Source: Niebla homalea
Taxonomy: Eukaryota > Ascomycota > Lecanoromycetes > Lecanorales > Ramalinaceae
Direction: 5' to 3'
DNA: 64,000 nt
Assembly (NCBI GenBank): GCA_019925105.1
Contig: JAHGAU010000028.1
Span: 62,001-126,000, forward strand
The notes under the pieces were generated by a model. The model had not been told where the DNA came from. It saw only the letters and a program-made list of their open reading frames with translations, and did not search any database. The position numbers and the translations under genes were made by a program. Positions 1 through 14,100 of this stretch are shown piece after piece. Position 1 is the first letter of the stretch. Each line of letters begins with the position of its first letter.

Positions 1-983
1 TACCGACTATAAAACTATATGGGAAAAAGAAAACGGGAGTATTTAGAACCTTAATACATTTAATCCCGTATACTATAAAAATATATTATAATATATTAAT
101 AAATATTTAACGTATCTTTTTAAATATAACTTAATAGAATAATAGTTTTATAATATATATATAAAATAAATTACATATTTCTTTAATATTAAATTATTTT
201 ATTATTTAACTAATAAAGATATAGTTTACTTTTGGAATTATATTTATATTAATTCTATAATATATATAAGTTTTAACTTTTAAAGGATTATTAAGATTAA
301 GGGATAATTAACCTTTAATAATATTTACCGGTATTAAGTACCTAGGAATTATTATACTTTATACCCGGATAACTTTTAATACGCGCTAAATTATAAGTTT
401 TAAGTATTATATAATATTAAATTAACGATTACCTTAATTAAATAAAAACCAAGTTTACGTTTAACTATATTTCCTTTAAAAACATATAAAGTTTAAGATA
501 CAATGCTTTATTTAATGTATACTTATAACTCTTAATAACTTTATTTATTTTAATAATAATATAAATAAAATTTTTATAAATACTTTTTAATAAGTCTTTC
601 GACTTTTTAATAATAAGGTAGAAATTAATATTTTAATTATTATATTATCGGGTTTTAATTTTAACGTTAATAATATATTATTATAAGAAAGTAGTCTAAG
701 AGCTTAAAAATCGATTTTTTAATTAATAATTAATTATTATATATATTAATTATACGTAATTTTCATTATTAATAAAAGTAACTATTAAACGAATTCCGCA
801 CTTTCCGTATATATAAATTGCTTATATTACGGATACCTTTTACTATATTAGCTGTTGAAATAATATTAATTATTTATTACCTTGATTACGGACTTAAATA
901 TCGATTTTTATTTAAATAAGCTTTTAAAGCTTATTCAGAGTTTATTACCGGTTTATACGTTTTATAATCTTTATATTTTTAAG
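1..983. other. RIP-degraded AT-rich relic DNA
   Basis: Very AT-rich sequence with almost no CpA or TpG, while scattered CpG and CCGG-like words survive, which fits saturated RIP (CpA to TpA on both strands). No gene or recognisable repeat end is seen. It is the left flank of the LTR element that starts at 989; the last bases (984-988, GGAGC) are that element's target duplication. Confidence 0.7.
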
Positions 984-988
984 GGAGC

Positions 989-1238
989 AGAAAAGATGGG
1001 AAGGGATGAAAGAGCAAAAGTGATGAAATAGCAGGTAACAATGGAGTGCAATTGAAGATGGGCCGCAGCCCCTATATAAGTTGGTAAGGTATCGGTTACT
1101 TATTATAGTAATCCGTTATACCCTTTCTTTTCAAAATATATATAAATTGATTCCACTTTTAATTAGCTTTTTTAATATTTCCTTTCCTTTATATATTTAT
1201 CTGTAAGTTTTATATTTTTTATATTTTCCTTCTTTTTA
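989..1238 (-). repeat. LTR of the 989-15872 element (3' LTR in minus orientation)
   Basis: 250 bp, aligning end to end with 15623-15872 and 34401-34650. The first half (to about 1075) is nearly identical to the well-preserved copy at 34401, with the same AAGATGGGAAGGGATG and GGGCCGCAGCCCC words. The second half carries many C-to-T and G-to-A changes. GGAGC lies just outside at 984-988. Confidence 0.88.
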
Positions 1239-4200
1239 GTTCCCTCTATAATAAAATATTGCCCTTAATATTATTATACTTTAAATTATATTATACTTAT
1301 TTATATATATTTTAATTATATATATACCACTTATAATATCCTTTTTAATAATTTAAATTATTAGAAATATAAAAGTTAAAAAGGTATTAACGTAATAATA
1401 ACTTACCTTTGCTTTTTATATAATAAAATTGCCCCTTTAATATTACGTATTATTAATAAGTAATACTTATCTTCTAACGTTATTTATATATATATTTGCT
1501 TATTTTTCTTATAGTCTTATTCCTGGATCTTATTTAATAATAATAAATAAATATATTAAAACTTAATTTTCTTAAGGGTAACCCTTTAATTTTATTATTC
1601 TAATTTATTAATGATAATAACCTTAATACTTTATGTTTATTTATTTTAAAGCTCGGGCTGCTTATATTTATATTTTCTTTAAGTATAATACGCTTAATCC
1701 ATATAAGGGTATAACGCGCTTTATTCTGCTCATTAAAAAATCATAAATACCGCCCCCTATAAGGATAGGACCTTATAATTAATTACTTTTTATTTTACTT
1801 TTTTATTTATATACTTTTAATATCTCTTTTAGTCCCGTTATTATTAAATATATCTTTAATAAGTTTATTACGTAACTTTAAGTACGTTTTAAAAGGCTTA
1901 ATTATTTAAGTAAACTTTATTTAAATTTTATTTTATAGATTTTAATGTTTTTCTTCGTTAATATATTTAAGATAATATTATATATAACTATTTAGCTTAT
2001 ACTTATTTATTAATATTATCTTTTTATTAGTTTATTATATTGATCTTAAGAAAATAATTAAAAGGGTAATAATTTATTATAGTTATTATTACTTATATAT
2101 TGCTATTTAAGAAAGTAAAAAAAAAAAAAAAAAATTAATAAATAAATTATTTATTAATCTTTAAATAGCCTTTTAACCTTTATATAAATTCCTTTAAAGC
2201 TTAATATTATACTTAATAATATTTATTAAAGGTATACTTTTTATTATAACTCTTAATATTTACCCTTATCTACTTATATACTTTTCCCTTAATTAACTGG
2301 TATATTGGGTACTTTCGGGGCCGTATTTACTTATAAATAATTATATCCCTGCGTTCTTTTAACGGGTTATATACGATTATCCCGATAAGGGTATATCTAA
2401 AAGGTATATTAAAAAAGGTTCTTTCTGAACGTGGTAATATTGCTTATTATCTTTATTAAGTTCTGTCCCAGCCGGTTCCGTTAATAAATAGGACGTTAAA
2501 AATAACGTTTAATTATTTATTTACTTAGTAATCGTATTATATAGCCGTTTATTTCGTCCTTTTTATTTATTTATTTTTTTTTACTTTTTTTACTTTTTTA
2601 AATTCTTTTATTTTTTTAACTTTTTTAATCTTTAATTCCTTTTATACTTTAATTAATTTATTTTAAACTTAACTTAATTTTATATTTAATTATTAACTAT
2701 CCTTTTAAGAGTATATATAAATTCTTAACCTTAATATCGGTTAATTACTTTATATTTATATTAATTTCTTCATAGTCTTTTCGGAATTTTTAATTTAAAT
2801 TATATTAATTGAAATTATTTTTATTATATTTTTATACCTTAAAAGGTATATTTTAATTATTAATTTTATTAAATTAAATAAATATATTTTTATTATTATT
2901 AAGATTTATTTAAATATTAATCGAATAATCTATTTAAAACTATATCCGTTAATCTTTTATAACTTTAATTTATTTTAACTTTCTTACTTTTAAAAGCTTC
3001 TTATAATATATATTTAGGTTTATGCCTTTTATATACGTAAAGGTACTTAAACGTATACCCGGTATTAATAAATTAATAACGGTTATCGTTTTATTTTTAT
3101 TAATTACCGCTATATCGAAAACTTATTAAATAACGTTTATTTAAACTATATCTTTAAGTATCGGCCGGGCGATTATAGTTTTTATCTAAATATATATAAA
3201 TTAATTCGCTTTTTAATCGATTATCGTTAATTCTTTTTTATAGATTTTTAATATTAAAATATAATTTAAATAAGCGCTTTTTCTTTAATATATTATATAT
3301 CCTTTAATCTTAATATTAATCGTAAGTTTAATATAAAAGGTTATATATACTTTATAATTAATTATAATTTATAATTAACTTAATAGTTATAGTTTTAATA
3401 AGTATTTCTTATTATATTTTTTACTTTTAATATTTAGCCGTTATTATTATAATTTATTCCTGAATTTTAATTATTTAACTTTATTATTCGTTTACCTTAA
3501 TAATCCCCGCTTAATCGTTATTTACCGTCTTTATCCGCTTAATTAATTTAATTATTTATATCGCCTACTTTTCGCTTATTAATTTAGGTAACTCCTTTAA
3601 TTTAAGTAATCCCTTTATTAATATATTAATCCGGCTTTACCGGAATTATAGGATTATTTTAATTATATAAACCCACTTAATATAATAAAGTTTATATAAA
3701 GTATAGTCCGTCCCCTTTAAAAATTAATTCTTTAATTAAGTCTTATAAACGGTTACTTAAAAAAAAAAATACCGTTTACCCAACCTAGAATTAATTAAGG
3801 ATACCTTTAATTTAAGTTTTATTAACTTTAATTTTAATAAGTTACTTCTCCCTTTTATATATAAAGTAATTATTAATTAATTCTCCGTTTAAATAATAAG
3901 CTTACCCGGGCTTTTTCATTAACTTTTTTTCCTTTTGGGTCCACTATTCATATTATACGTATACGGTAGCCCTTATTTATATCTTTATAAATATTTTTCC
4001 TTTAATAAGCTTTTCCTTCTGTTTTATTTTTATATATACGATAGTTTTTAAAGTCCTTAATTTAAATACGATTCTTTAACCGTTCTCATTTAAAGCCGCT
4101 TCTATAAGTAATATAGTTATACTTTAAAGAAAGGTTTATGTTTTTTTTTAACTTTATATTATTAACCTTAATAAACCTTATATTCCGGATTATTCTTAAG

Positions 4201-6620
4201 CTTATTATACTTAATTTATATCGTTTAACTTTAACTTTAAACCGTAATTATTATAAGTATTATTACGGTCTTAATCTTAATATACGTTTTATTAAAAGGG
4301 TACGTATATAGCCATCCGTAGATTAAAGCCTTAATTAATTTTCGGGTTATTTTATTAATTCTTTCGGTCGTATTACCGGGCTTACCCGTTAAATCGCCTC
4401 TTTAATAACGGGTTATTTTTATATTAAGTTACGTCCTTATATATATATTAATCCTCTTATTCCGCCTCCGTTTTTATTATTAAAGTAAGATAGTTAATAC
4501 GGTTTTATGCCCCGTAATTACCGTAATGAAAATTAATCTTAAATTTAATTACCCATCTTAAAAATATAGTTAAGGTTTCGGTTACCCGTTATTTAAAATG
4601 GTTTTTATATTTATATTAACGGTATATTTTACCTATATTCTTAACGTAATATTTATAATAAGTTTAATATTTAAACTTATAATCCGTAAAAGAAACGTCC
4701 TTTTAAATAGATTTTTTAATATATAACCTTAATATTTAATTATACTTTTATTTATATATTGCTTTTAATATATTCTTTTTTTTTTCTTTTTAAGGAAATA
4801 TTTTTAATTATAAATAATTATAACTTTTTATAATTTCACTATTTTATAACTTATAATATAATAAATAAAAGACTATAAATAAAAAATTAAGGGCTTAATA
4901 TTCCTTTATTTGTACTTATTTTCTCTGAATCTTCACTATATTCCTGCTTCCCTTTTTTTAATTTTTTATTTTTAACGGTATTTATTAAAGTAGTTATTTA
5001 TTCTTTTATTTCCCTTTTCTTTTTTTTTTTAATCTTTAAATCCGTATTTTCTTAAGATCTTTAATATATTAAAATATAAAAGTAAATAAAATAAAAATAT
5101 AAAGGAAATAACATTATATTACTTATATATATTTCCTCTTTTTAAATTATATTATTTATAATTATAACGGTTTCTAGAGGATTAAGGTGTTCTTTATTTA
5201 TACCCGCTAAATTCTAATTCTTTTTATTATCTTTAACTTTAACTTATTAAAGGGTTTAAGATACCCGGTATACGGTATAAATACTTTAAGATAATTCTTA
5301 TAAAATAAGTTAAGTATAAAAGTTTTATTTATCCTTTTTAATATATATAAAGCTTTATACTTTCCTATAAAGCCCTTAATAATAAATGGTCCGACCTAGT
5401 AAGGCTTAAGTTTTTTAAGATTAAGGGTAAAATCCTATTATATAATTAATTACTTTTTTTTTAATAAGTTTTAACCTTATATTCTTTTATTATAACGTTT
5501 TTTATCGGTTTTTTATTACGTTTAACTTCTTTTATAACTTTTCCTTAATACTTACTTAATCTATTATGAATCTTTAGACGGCTTTATATATTATTTCTTT
5601 TAAAAATAATATTACTTTTTCCGTAATACGTATTTAATTTTTAATTTAATTATATTCCGTTTATATATTATATCCGGTTTGACCCCGAAAAAAATATTAA
5701 TAAAAGCGTACTTTAAATATTTAATATATCTTAAATTAATATTTAATATTATTAATCTTTTTATTTATATTTAATTATACTTTTATTAAATTTACGTTTT
5801 TTTTATTACGTTTTATTAAATTTAATTATTAAACTTTATTATACTTATTGCTTTATACGTTATATTCAATATAAGGATAAATTAGATATCGTATAATTAA
5901 AAGAAGCTTCTTATCCTTTTACTTATAAATTCCTTCCCGATATTTATATATATTATAACGGATTTTAAGTAATAATTTATATATTTTTTTAACGTAATAA
6001 TTACGTCCTTTACTTTAATCGATATAATATAAAATAATTATATAAATCGTAAGAAATAATCTATTATATTAAAGACGTATTAAAGACTGTTTTATACTTA
6101 TTTAAAAGGGTTAATAAAGTCCGCCTTAAATAAGTTAAAAAATATTTTTATTTTAATTAGATTTAATAGAATTATACGGCTTTTATATACTTACTTTATA
6201 TAAACTAAATACCCTTATACGTATTTTATAATATCTTTTATTATATCCGGTTATTAATAACGATACCGTAATTTCTTTAATATAATTTTTAATAAGAAAT
6301 ATCCCGCATTATTATAAATTTCCTTAAGTATTTATATTATCTTTTTTTTTATTAAATATATTATTTAACGCTTTTTATATTAATAAAATAACTTATTAAT
6401 AGTTAAATTAAATCTATAGTTTATAAATTACTTATTAAATTTAACTTATTAAACTATATTTTTCTCCTTTAACTTTACCTTTATTTTAAAATATTTAATA
6501 ATATTAATATATTAATCGTTATTTTTATAATAAAGTAATTCCTTAAATTCTGATACTTCTATAGGTTCGTAATCGATTTATATACGTTTTATCTCGTAAT
6601 TATTATTTAGTTTTATATTA
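1239..6620. other. RIP-degraded interior of the LTR element, left part
   Basis: T-rich on the plus strand, almost free of CpA/TpG, with stop codons in every frame. This was presumably pol-proximal coding sequence on the minus strand, but no motif can be read. Slightly less mutated patches, for example about 2300-2500 and 3900-3980, could be edges of other old insertions; no matching partner repeat was found. Confidence 0.6.
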
Positions 6621-6625
6621 TATAT

Positions 6626-6787
6626 TGTCACGGTTCCATGCCTACTGCTCCCAGGCCTTCGGCTATGTTACCGTGCTGGGACTAGTGGCTTGGCACCCAC
6701 TCACCTTCATGGACGGCCCTGTACCATAGACACCCTCATAGCTATTATTCCGTTCATAGCTAGACCTCATATATCAGTTCCCTGACA
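6626..6787 (+). repeat. 5' LTR of the miniature element
   Basis: 162 bp, TGTCACGG...CCTGACA, with short inverted termini TGTCA/TGACA. Nearly identical to 7958-8119. Confidence 0.87.
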
Positions 6788-6949
6788 TAATAATAGCTAT
6801 CCTTCTATATCGCGAGGTTGGTTGTGAGCCTCGCATACAGTCGTACTTCACCAAAAATAACACTGTCAGTTAGCCGGCCAGTCAGTCGGTTTTGCGACGA
6901 AGCGCATCAGCCAGTCAGTTAATAAGCCGTGCAGTAAGCACGCTATCAC

Positions 6950-7475
6950 GAGCCCATGAGACGTCAGCAGCTGTAGGAACCAAGAGTGGAGACCCCTGCA
7001 GGCCGAAGTGGCTAGAACTGGGTGACGGTCAACACTGGTAGTGATTAAGTCAGTAAAACTCAGAACAGAACAGGACAAGACAGTTAAGTCAAGAGAAGAA
7101 CGTTCAAGACGATACCGCAGATGGGCCTGTCGTCAAAAATCCCTCAAGCCGTGCGACGAGCACGCACTCAACTACCCTGCTTACAACACAGGGTACCAAC
7201 ACTTCAATTTGTCGACTTCATAGATGAGCCTGTCGACACCTTAATCATGACACTCATGTGAGCCTGTCATCAACAGTGAGCCTGCTACAATGGCATTCAA
7301 TTTCTCAGTTAATCAGGTGGATCGATTTCCGACTCTCGTCTTGCAAAACCTACGGTAGATATATCATCATCACGTTTTGAGCCCATGAGACGTCAGCAGC
7401 TGCGGGGCCCTTAATAGGGTAGCCTGCAGGCCGGAATGGCTAGTAACTGGATGGACGGTCAACACTGGTAGTGAT
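6950..7475 (+). repeat. Internal direct repeat (about 96 bp, two copies) in the miniature element
   Basis: The segments 6950-7045 and 7379-7475 share GAGCCCATGAGACGTCAGCAG at the start and GACGGTCAACACTGGTAGTGAT at the end, with a diverged middle (CCTGCAGGCCG is common to both). Their spacing is about 430 bp. They are non-coding in every frame. They could be a packaging or dimerisation structure, or the trace of a tandem duplication within the element. Confidence 0.75.
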
Positions 7476-7957
7476 ACTGGTGAGGGTGATACCACGGGTG
7501 GAGCAAGAGCAAGGGAATCACATCTCAGCAAGTGCGACGAGGGTATCAAGGGTGAGAGCCTCATCTACGGTATCAGGGGTGAGAGCCACTCAGCCGGCTC
7601 ACCCACGTCCACCTCGTCAATCGCTTCAGTTTCAACGGCGTCGACGGTGGTAGCCCTACACTAAACTCCTTTCTGACAGAAAGTGTACGACTCGGCTTTA
7701 CCCCGGAGATCACGCCAATCGACTCAACTCAAGTCGATTTTTTCACCCCTGCACAGTCGATTTTTGTCGATTTTTTCACCTTTTTTCAGGAGCTTTTTTC
7801 AACACCCGGGTTGCTCGGCCTTCACCACTCAACCACCACGCTTACTGAAGGTGGTATCAGCACACTCGGTGGTTCTTTGAGGCTATACCCAGGTCCGGCA
7901 AGGAGGGTTTTGGTATGAGAGGCTCGCAGGAGCTCACCGTCGTGGAGAGGGGGGTAG

Positions 7958-8119
7958 TGTCACGGTTCCATGCCTACTGCTCCCAGGCCTTCGGCTATGT
8001 TACCGTGCTGGGACTAGTGGCTTGGCACCCACTCACCTTCATGGACGGCCCTGTACCATAGACACCCTCATAGCTATCATTCCGTTCATAGCTAGACCTC
8101 ATATATCAGTTCCCTGACA
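7958..8119 (+). repeat. 3' LTR of the miniature element
   Basis: 162-bp partner of 6626-6787, directly preceded by the purine tract at about 7945-7957. Confidence 0.87.
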
Positions 8120-8124
8120 TATAT

Positions 8125-11100
8125 CTATATCGGCTTATTATTAATTATCCCTTATAACTATAATTCTTTTATATCTATTTTTTTCTTTTTATTTACGCTT
8201 TTTTCCGTTAATTTTCCTTTTACGTTTTAAGTTAATTAACCCTTTAATTATTATATTATAATTTATATATTATTATAAACGTTAATTCTATTTTTCTTCA
8301 TTTTTTTTAAAAAGCTTTTTTAATATAACGTAATATCCTTTTTTATTACTTTTTTAGAATTATACCGTATTATTTTTATTCCTTTATACCTTAAAGGCTA
8401 TTTTCTTTATTACCTTATTAAGTACGTAATTTAAGTTATTAAATAATACCCTTAATAAATTATCCGTAACTTTATTAATTTTTTTTTTTTTAATATATTT
8501 AATTTTAATATATAACCTTCTTAACTTACTTATTTACCTTATAAAGATATCCTTATAATAATTTATATTTACAAACTTTATAAATAACTTATAATCTATA
8601 TATATAATTAAAACTTCTTTTATATTTAATATATAAAAGAACTTTTCTTTAAACGTAATAATAATTATTAATTCTCGTTTATAAATATTATAATTACGTT
8701 TTACTTTATTTAATATATATAAGTTATAAATAAATAAAATAATATAACCGTTTTAAATTTAAATAATATAATATCCGGCTCCGTATTTTAAGGCATTAAT
8801 ATATAGGTAAACCGGTATCTTTAGGTTTTATTTAAATAAAGCTTTAGCCCTTATTATTATATTTTATATAAGTTAAAACAATATATTTTCTAACTTTTTT
8901 TATTTTTATTTTATATTTCCGGTTAAACGTATAAGCGGGCGAACTATCTTTATAAAACCTTTAATTTATTTTCTTATTATATTAATAATATTTAAAAATC
9001 CTTTAATATCTTTTATATTTTAAAATACGGGCTAATTAAGTATCTTCTCGTATTTTTTAAGTTTAATTTATATACGTTCTTTTATTTTATAGTTTTCTTT
9101 AAGTATTTTAATTTTTATTATATTAATTTTTAATTTATTAAATAATAACTTTAACTTTAATTATAGAATTTAAAAAAAAAAAAATCTTTTAAGAAAATAA
9201 ACTGCTTTTCTTATATTTTATATATTTTAAAGATATCGTTAAAATAAAAAATTAAATTAATAAGGTTATACTCCTTTTTAAGAATAAAGAAAAATAACTC
9301 CGGGTTTAATTTAAGGATAATTTCCAATATAATATTTATAAATTTAATAAAGATAAATAAGGACGTATGCGTTCCTTAAAGTATCCTTATAAGCTATAAT
9401 TATTTAATATTTAATATATTAAAAATAAGATAATATTAATTATTAAAGTATATTTTTATTACTTAATATTTATACTTTATATCCGTTTAAAAGAAAGTCT
9501 TATATAATAGAATTCTTAATAAATTATATATTCTTTTTATTAACTTTATATAAAACGTAAGTAATATTTTATATATAAAATAATAATTAAATATAAGTTA
9601 TAATTTAACTTTATCTTTTTTCTTTATTAATACGGGGAATATATTTTATATATTTATTCGTTTATTTACTTATATATATTTCTTATATATATTTAATTTA
9701 ATTTTTTATTATACGATTATTTTAAGTTATTATTCTTTATTATTTAATAGTTTTTTAACGGTAACTTTATATAGCTTAATTTTTAATCTTAATATTACTT
9801 TATATAAGAATAAGTCCGTTATTAAAATCTTATATAATTCTTTTATATTTATATCTTTATATATTTATAAAATTTAAAGTATTTCGAGCCGTATTTAATT
9901 ATTTAAGATAATATCCTTTAACATAATGTTTTCTTTTTTTTATTTATATATTTATAGCTTTTTATATAACTTTAAAGTATTAATTTTTTTTTTATTATTT
10001 TTTTATTTATTAAAAATATAATTTATAATAACTTTATCTTAATATTTACTTCCTTATTTTATAGTTTTAAAGTTAATTTATCCGTTATTTTATATACGTA
10101 TTTTAAATAGGTTTAATAAATATTATACTTATACTTTAATAATCCTTAATAAGTTATTAAGTTATCGGATTATTTAATTCTTAAAATTATACTTTTTATA
10201 ATAAGTAAATAATTCTTATTATTTTTATTTTTTATTTATTTTATTTTCTTTTTATATTATTATAATATATAGCTTTCTTTTTTATTATTAATTTTTTTAA
10301 GTTATTTATTGTTCTTTTAATATATATAATCGTCCGTCTTTATTATTATAGGTATTATTAATTTAATTAATATTCCTTTTTCTTTATATATTATATATTC
10401 GTTATATTATTTAACGTTATTTTATATAATTAATAATAACTTTAAATATTATATTATCTTTTCGTTTATTTTATTAAATATTAAGTTTATAAATTTAATT
10501 ATTTTCCACTTTTATCCGGTAAATTATTATTAATATAAGATAAAATTTATTTCTGGTTTTAAATTATTAATCGGATTATCTATTATATCCTCTTTAACTT
10601 TTATATTATCTTTTTAATACTTCTAAGCTTCTTTATTATTTCTTAAATATTCCTATTATCGTTTTATCCTTTTTAATTCTTTTTAATTTTTATTTAGTTA
10701 TTCCTATTTACTTTTTATTTAACTTATTTCTTTTATTTTATTTTAACGTTTTAATTTACTTTTAATTTTCTTTTATTTATTCCGATTATTTCTTATATAT
10801 TCCCTTTTTTCCCTGAATATATAAATATACTTTTTTTTTTTATTAATTAATCGTTAGAATATATACCTTTAAAGTTAACCTTATTCTTTAAACTTTTTCT
10901 TTTTTTATAATTTATTAATCTTAATTATCCTTTTTATTTTTTAATTTAATTTTTAAGCTTTCTTTATTATTTTTATATTTAAATAAGTTTAACTTAGTTT
11001 CTTCTTTTAAAGTTATTACGTTTTTATAATATAACTTCTTATATATTAATTTTTAACGTATTTTATTTAACGGGCGTATTTAAAGTTTAAGTAATTAAAT

Positions 11101-14100
11101 ATTTTCTCTATAAATAATATCCTTAATCTTTAATATTTTTATTTAAATTTTAAAGTTAACCGTAATTAACTTTAATTATAAAAATCTTAATAAAATATTA
11201 TAATTTAAGTTATTTTTTAATATTATAAATATTCATATTAATTTAATTATTCCTATAACTTTAATATTAAATATAATTTATATATAAAGTAATATATAAT
11301 TTCTATTTATTATTAATATATTTAAGTAGTTAACTTTAAGTAATTTTAAAAGTTTTTCTTTTATCCGTAATTCTTTTATTATATTTAAGTTAATTATAAT
11401 AATATCCGATCTTTAATCGGCTTTGATATTAAGTAACTTATTTATTTATTCTGGTTAATAAATAACTATTACTTTTATAAAGTATATTTATTTATTTTTA
11501 TTAAGTATAACTTTAAAATCTCGTTTTAAGTTTACGATTATAATATTATTAATTTTAAGTTATTTATTTTAAATCGTTTTTTATATCTTTTTTCCGTTAT
11601 TCTTAGGAATTTCCTTAATAATTATAATCTTCTTACGATATATACGGTTAAGGTTTAATACGTTCTTTATAAGTTAATTTATCTCTTTTTTAAAATATAA
11701 TAAAAGTTATATTAAGTATATTATAAAAAATATAATAATATTAATTAATACGATCCGTTTAACGTTTAACGTTTATTCCCTTAATAATCCGATAATTTAT
11801 TAAAGTTCTTTTTTTTTCTTAATTTTCATTTTTCTTTTTAATTTCCCCTTTATTTATTCCTTAATTTATATAAGCTTAACTTTTTCTTTTAAATCGTTAT
11901 TTTTAATTCGTTATTACTTTATAACTATATTTACTATTATGCCTACTTCATAATTAACATTTTTATTAAAGGGGTATCCTTCCTTTATGGTAATAACTTT
12001 ATAATTAAAGTTATTAATAGCTCCTTTATTGTCGATTTTATTAAGGATTTTCCCTTTTTCCTATATAATTAAAACGATGGTTATTACGTTTATTAATACG
12101 TTTAATTAATTATTAAGCGGTATAATTATAGGTAATAATAATAGTTAATAATCCGTATCGTAACGCTTATTCTTACGGTTTTAATCCTTCTTTTATATAT
12201 ATATTTTTTTTATTAAAGCTTACGTTATTCCCGTTATATTTTTATTTATAATTTATATACTTTTTTATTAAGAATATATTATAATATTTATAATAAATAA
12301 AATATAATTTTATATTAAACGACTTAAAGTTATTAATATAAAGGTTTTTAAACTTAACCGGATTAAATAATCTTAAAGTTAATTAATTATTTCCTTTAAT
12401 ATCTTAATTAATATATAAATTCTATTAATAATTTTACGGCCTTTAATTCATATTTTCCGCTTAATTATTAATATTTTATTAGGATAAATTTTAAGGTCGG
12501 TTTTAATACTTAAATTATTAAGGTAATATTACTTACGGTAATTATATTAACGTTATTTATATTATTAAAATATCTTAAAGTTTTTCGTTTATATAGTTTT
12601 AAGGGTATTTAATTTATCGCGTTTTTCTTACTTATAATACTTATATAATTCCGTTATAATCGATATATATTAAATTTACCCTTAATATAGTTTTTTAAAG
12701 GTTTTTATTTATATAACTTAATTAATTTATAAATATTTAAGCTTTAAAATTTATTTCTTTATCTTTTTTTCTTTTTTAAGTTTCCGCTTTTTTTTGTTTT
12801 TTCCGTAACCCGTTTTACCTTAAGGTATACTTTATAAAGATTAAACTTTTTATATATATTCTTTATTAAACGTTTACGGAGCTTTATATCCGTTAAATTA
12901 TTCTTAAAACGATTAATTACGTCTTTTAATATATATTTAATTATTTTATTTATTATATTTTTTAATTTTCCGGGTTTAATATCTTTTTTACTTAAGTTAT
13001 TTATAATACGGAATATACGTTTATAATAATTGAAAATAGAATTAATTCCTTAAAATAATATTTTAATATTATTTATTATTTATTTTATTAAATTATTAAA
13101 ATTTAATTTTAAGAATTTTTAGCTTAATAGTTTTTAAAAGTTCTTTATATCTTCCTTTATAATATTATTTATCGCTTTGTTTATAAATAAAACTTTAATT
13201 TTTAATTATTTTATTTAATACGTTACGTCTTTTTTAAGTCTTATATTTATTACGTTTATCTATTAATTAAGGGAAGTATTTCTTCCGATTTTTTTTTTTT
13301 TATATATTACGGATTTATCTTTATATATTATTTAGTTTATTTTCTTATTTATTTAGTTTTCTTAATTTATAGAATAAAGTTTTAATCTTAAATTATATTA
13401 TAATTCTTTATTATAAAGTTTCCGATGATTTTAAGATAAAAATTAAGATTATTAATAATAATAATACTGGGTTTTCTTTTATATTTAACTTTATTATTAT
13501 TATTAAGGAAGATACCTAAAACTATTTAAATATTTTTTTTACTTTATATATATTAATTAATCCCTTTTTAAATTTAAAGGATTAAAAGATTCTTAATAAT
13601 ATATCGTTATTCCTTAAAGAAAAATTAATAAGGTTTATTATTAAGTAATCTTCGATAATATTTATAATTATTAATAAATACGGGATAACCCCGTAATTCG
13701 TATAAATTTATCCTAATCTTCTTTATACTTCATTTAATATAAAGTAAAAGGATATATATTTTTTTAATAAAGGAAATAAAATAATAATAGGAAAAGCAAT
13801 AATACTATAATTAATTCCTTAATTTATATAATAATACTTAACTTTATTTTTCTTATTTTAAGGGTATTAAGATATATATAAAATAAAATATATTATCGTT
13901 AATATATTATTAATATTAATAAGGGTATTTTAAAAAAAGGGGTTTACGGTTACTTTAAGCAATTATATTTTATTTTTATCTTTTTTATTTTTTTTTAAGG
14001 AAAAGGTCAGGTTAATATATAATTATATAACGTTAATAGGGGTCCTTTTAATCTCTTAGGTTATTATATAAATATATATGAATTGTGCCTTATTATAAGT

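Larger units (their letters stand above)
6626..8119 (+). mobile_element. Miniature LTR retrotransposon (TRIM-like), GC-normal, nested in the 989-15872 element
   Basis: 1,494 bp bounded by two 162-bp direct repeats (6626-6787 and 7958-8119) that start TGTCACGG and end CCTGACA. The only difference noticed between them is one T/C (CTATTATTCC versus CTATCATTCC). TATAT flanks both sides (6621-6625, 8120-8124), a 5-bp duplication that is weak because the target is AT-rich. A purine tract GAGAGGGGGGTAG ends at the right LTR and sets the plus orientation. The 1,170-bp interior has no long frame; only scattered frames under 71 codons occur. The structure matches terminal-repeat retrotransposons in miniature, which rely on proteins from other elements. 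Unlike its surroundings it keeps normal base composition with intact CpA and TpG, so it escaped RIP. Confidence 0.85.
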
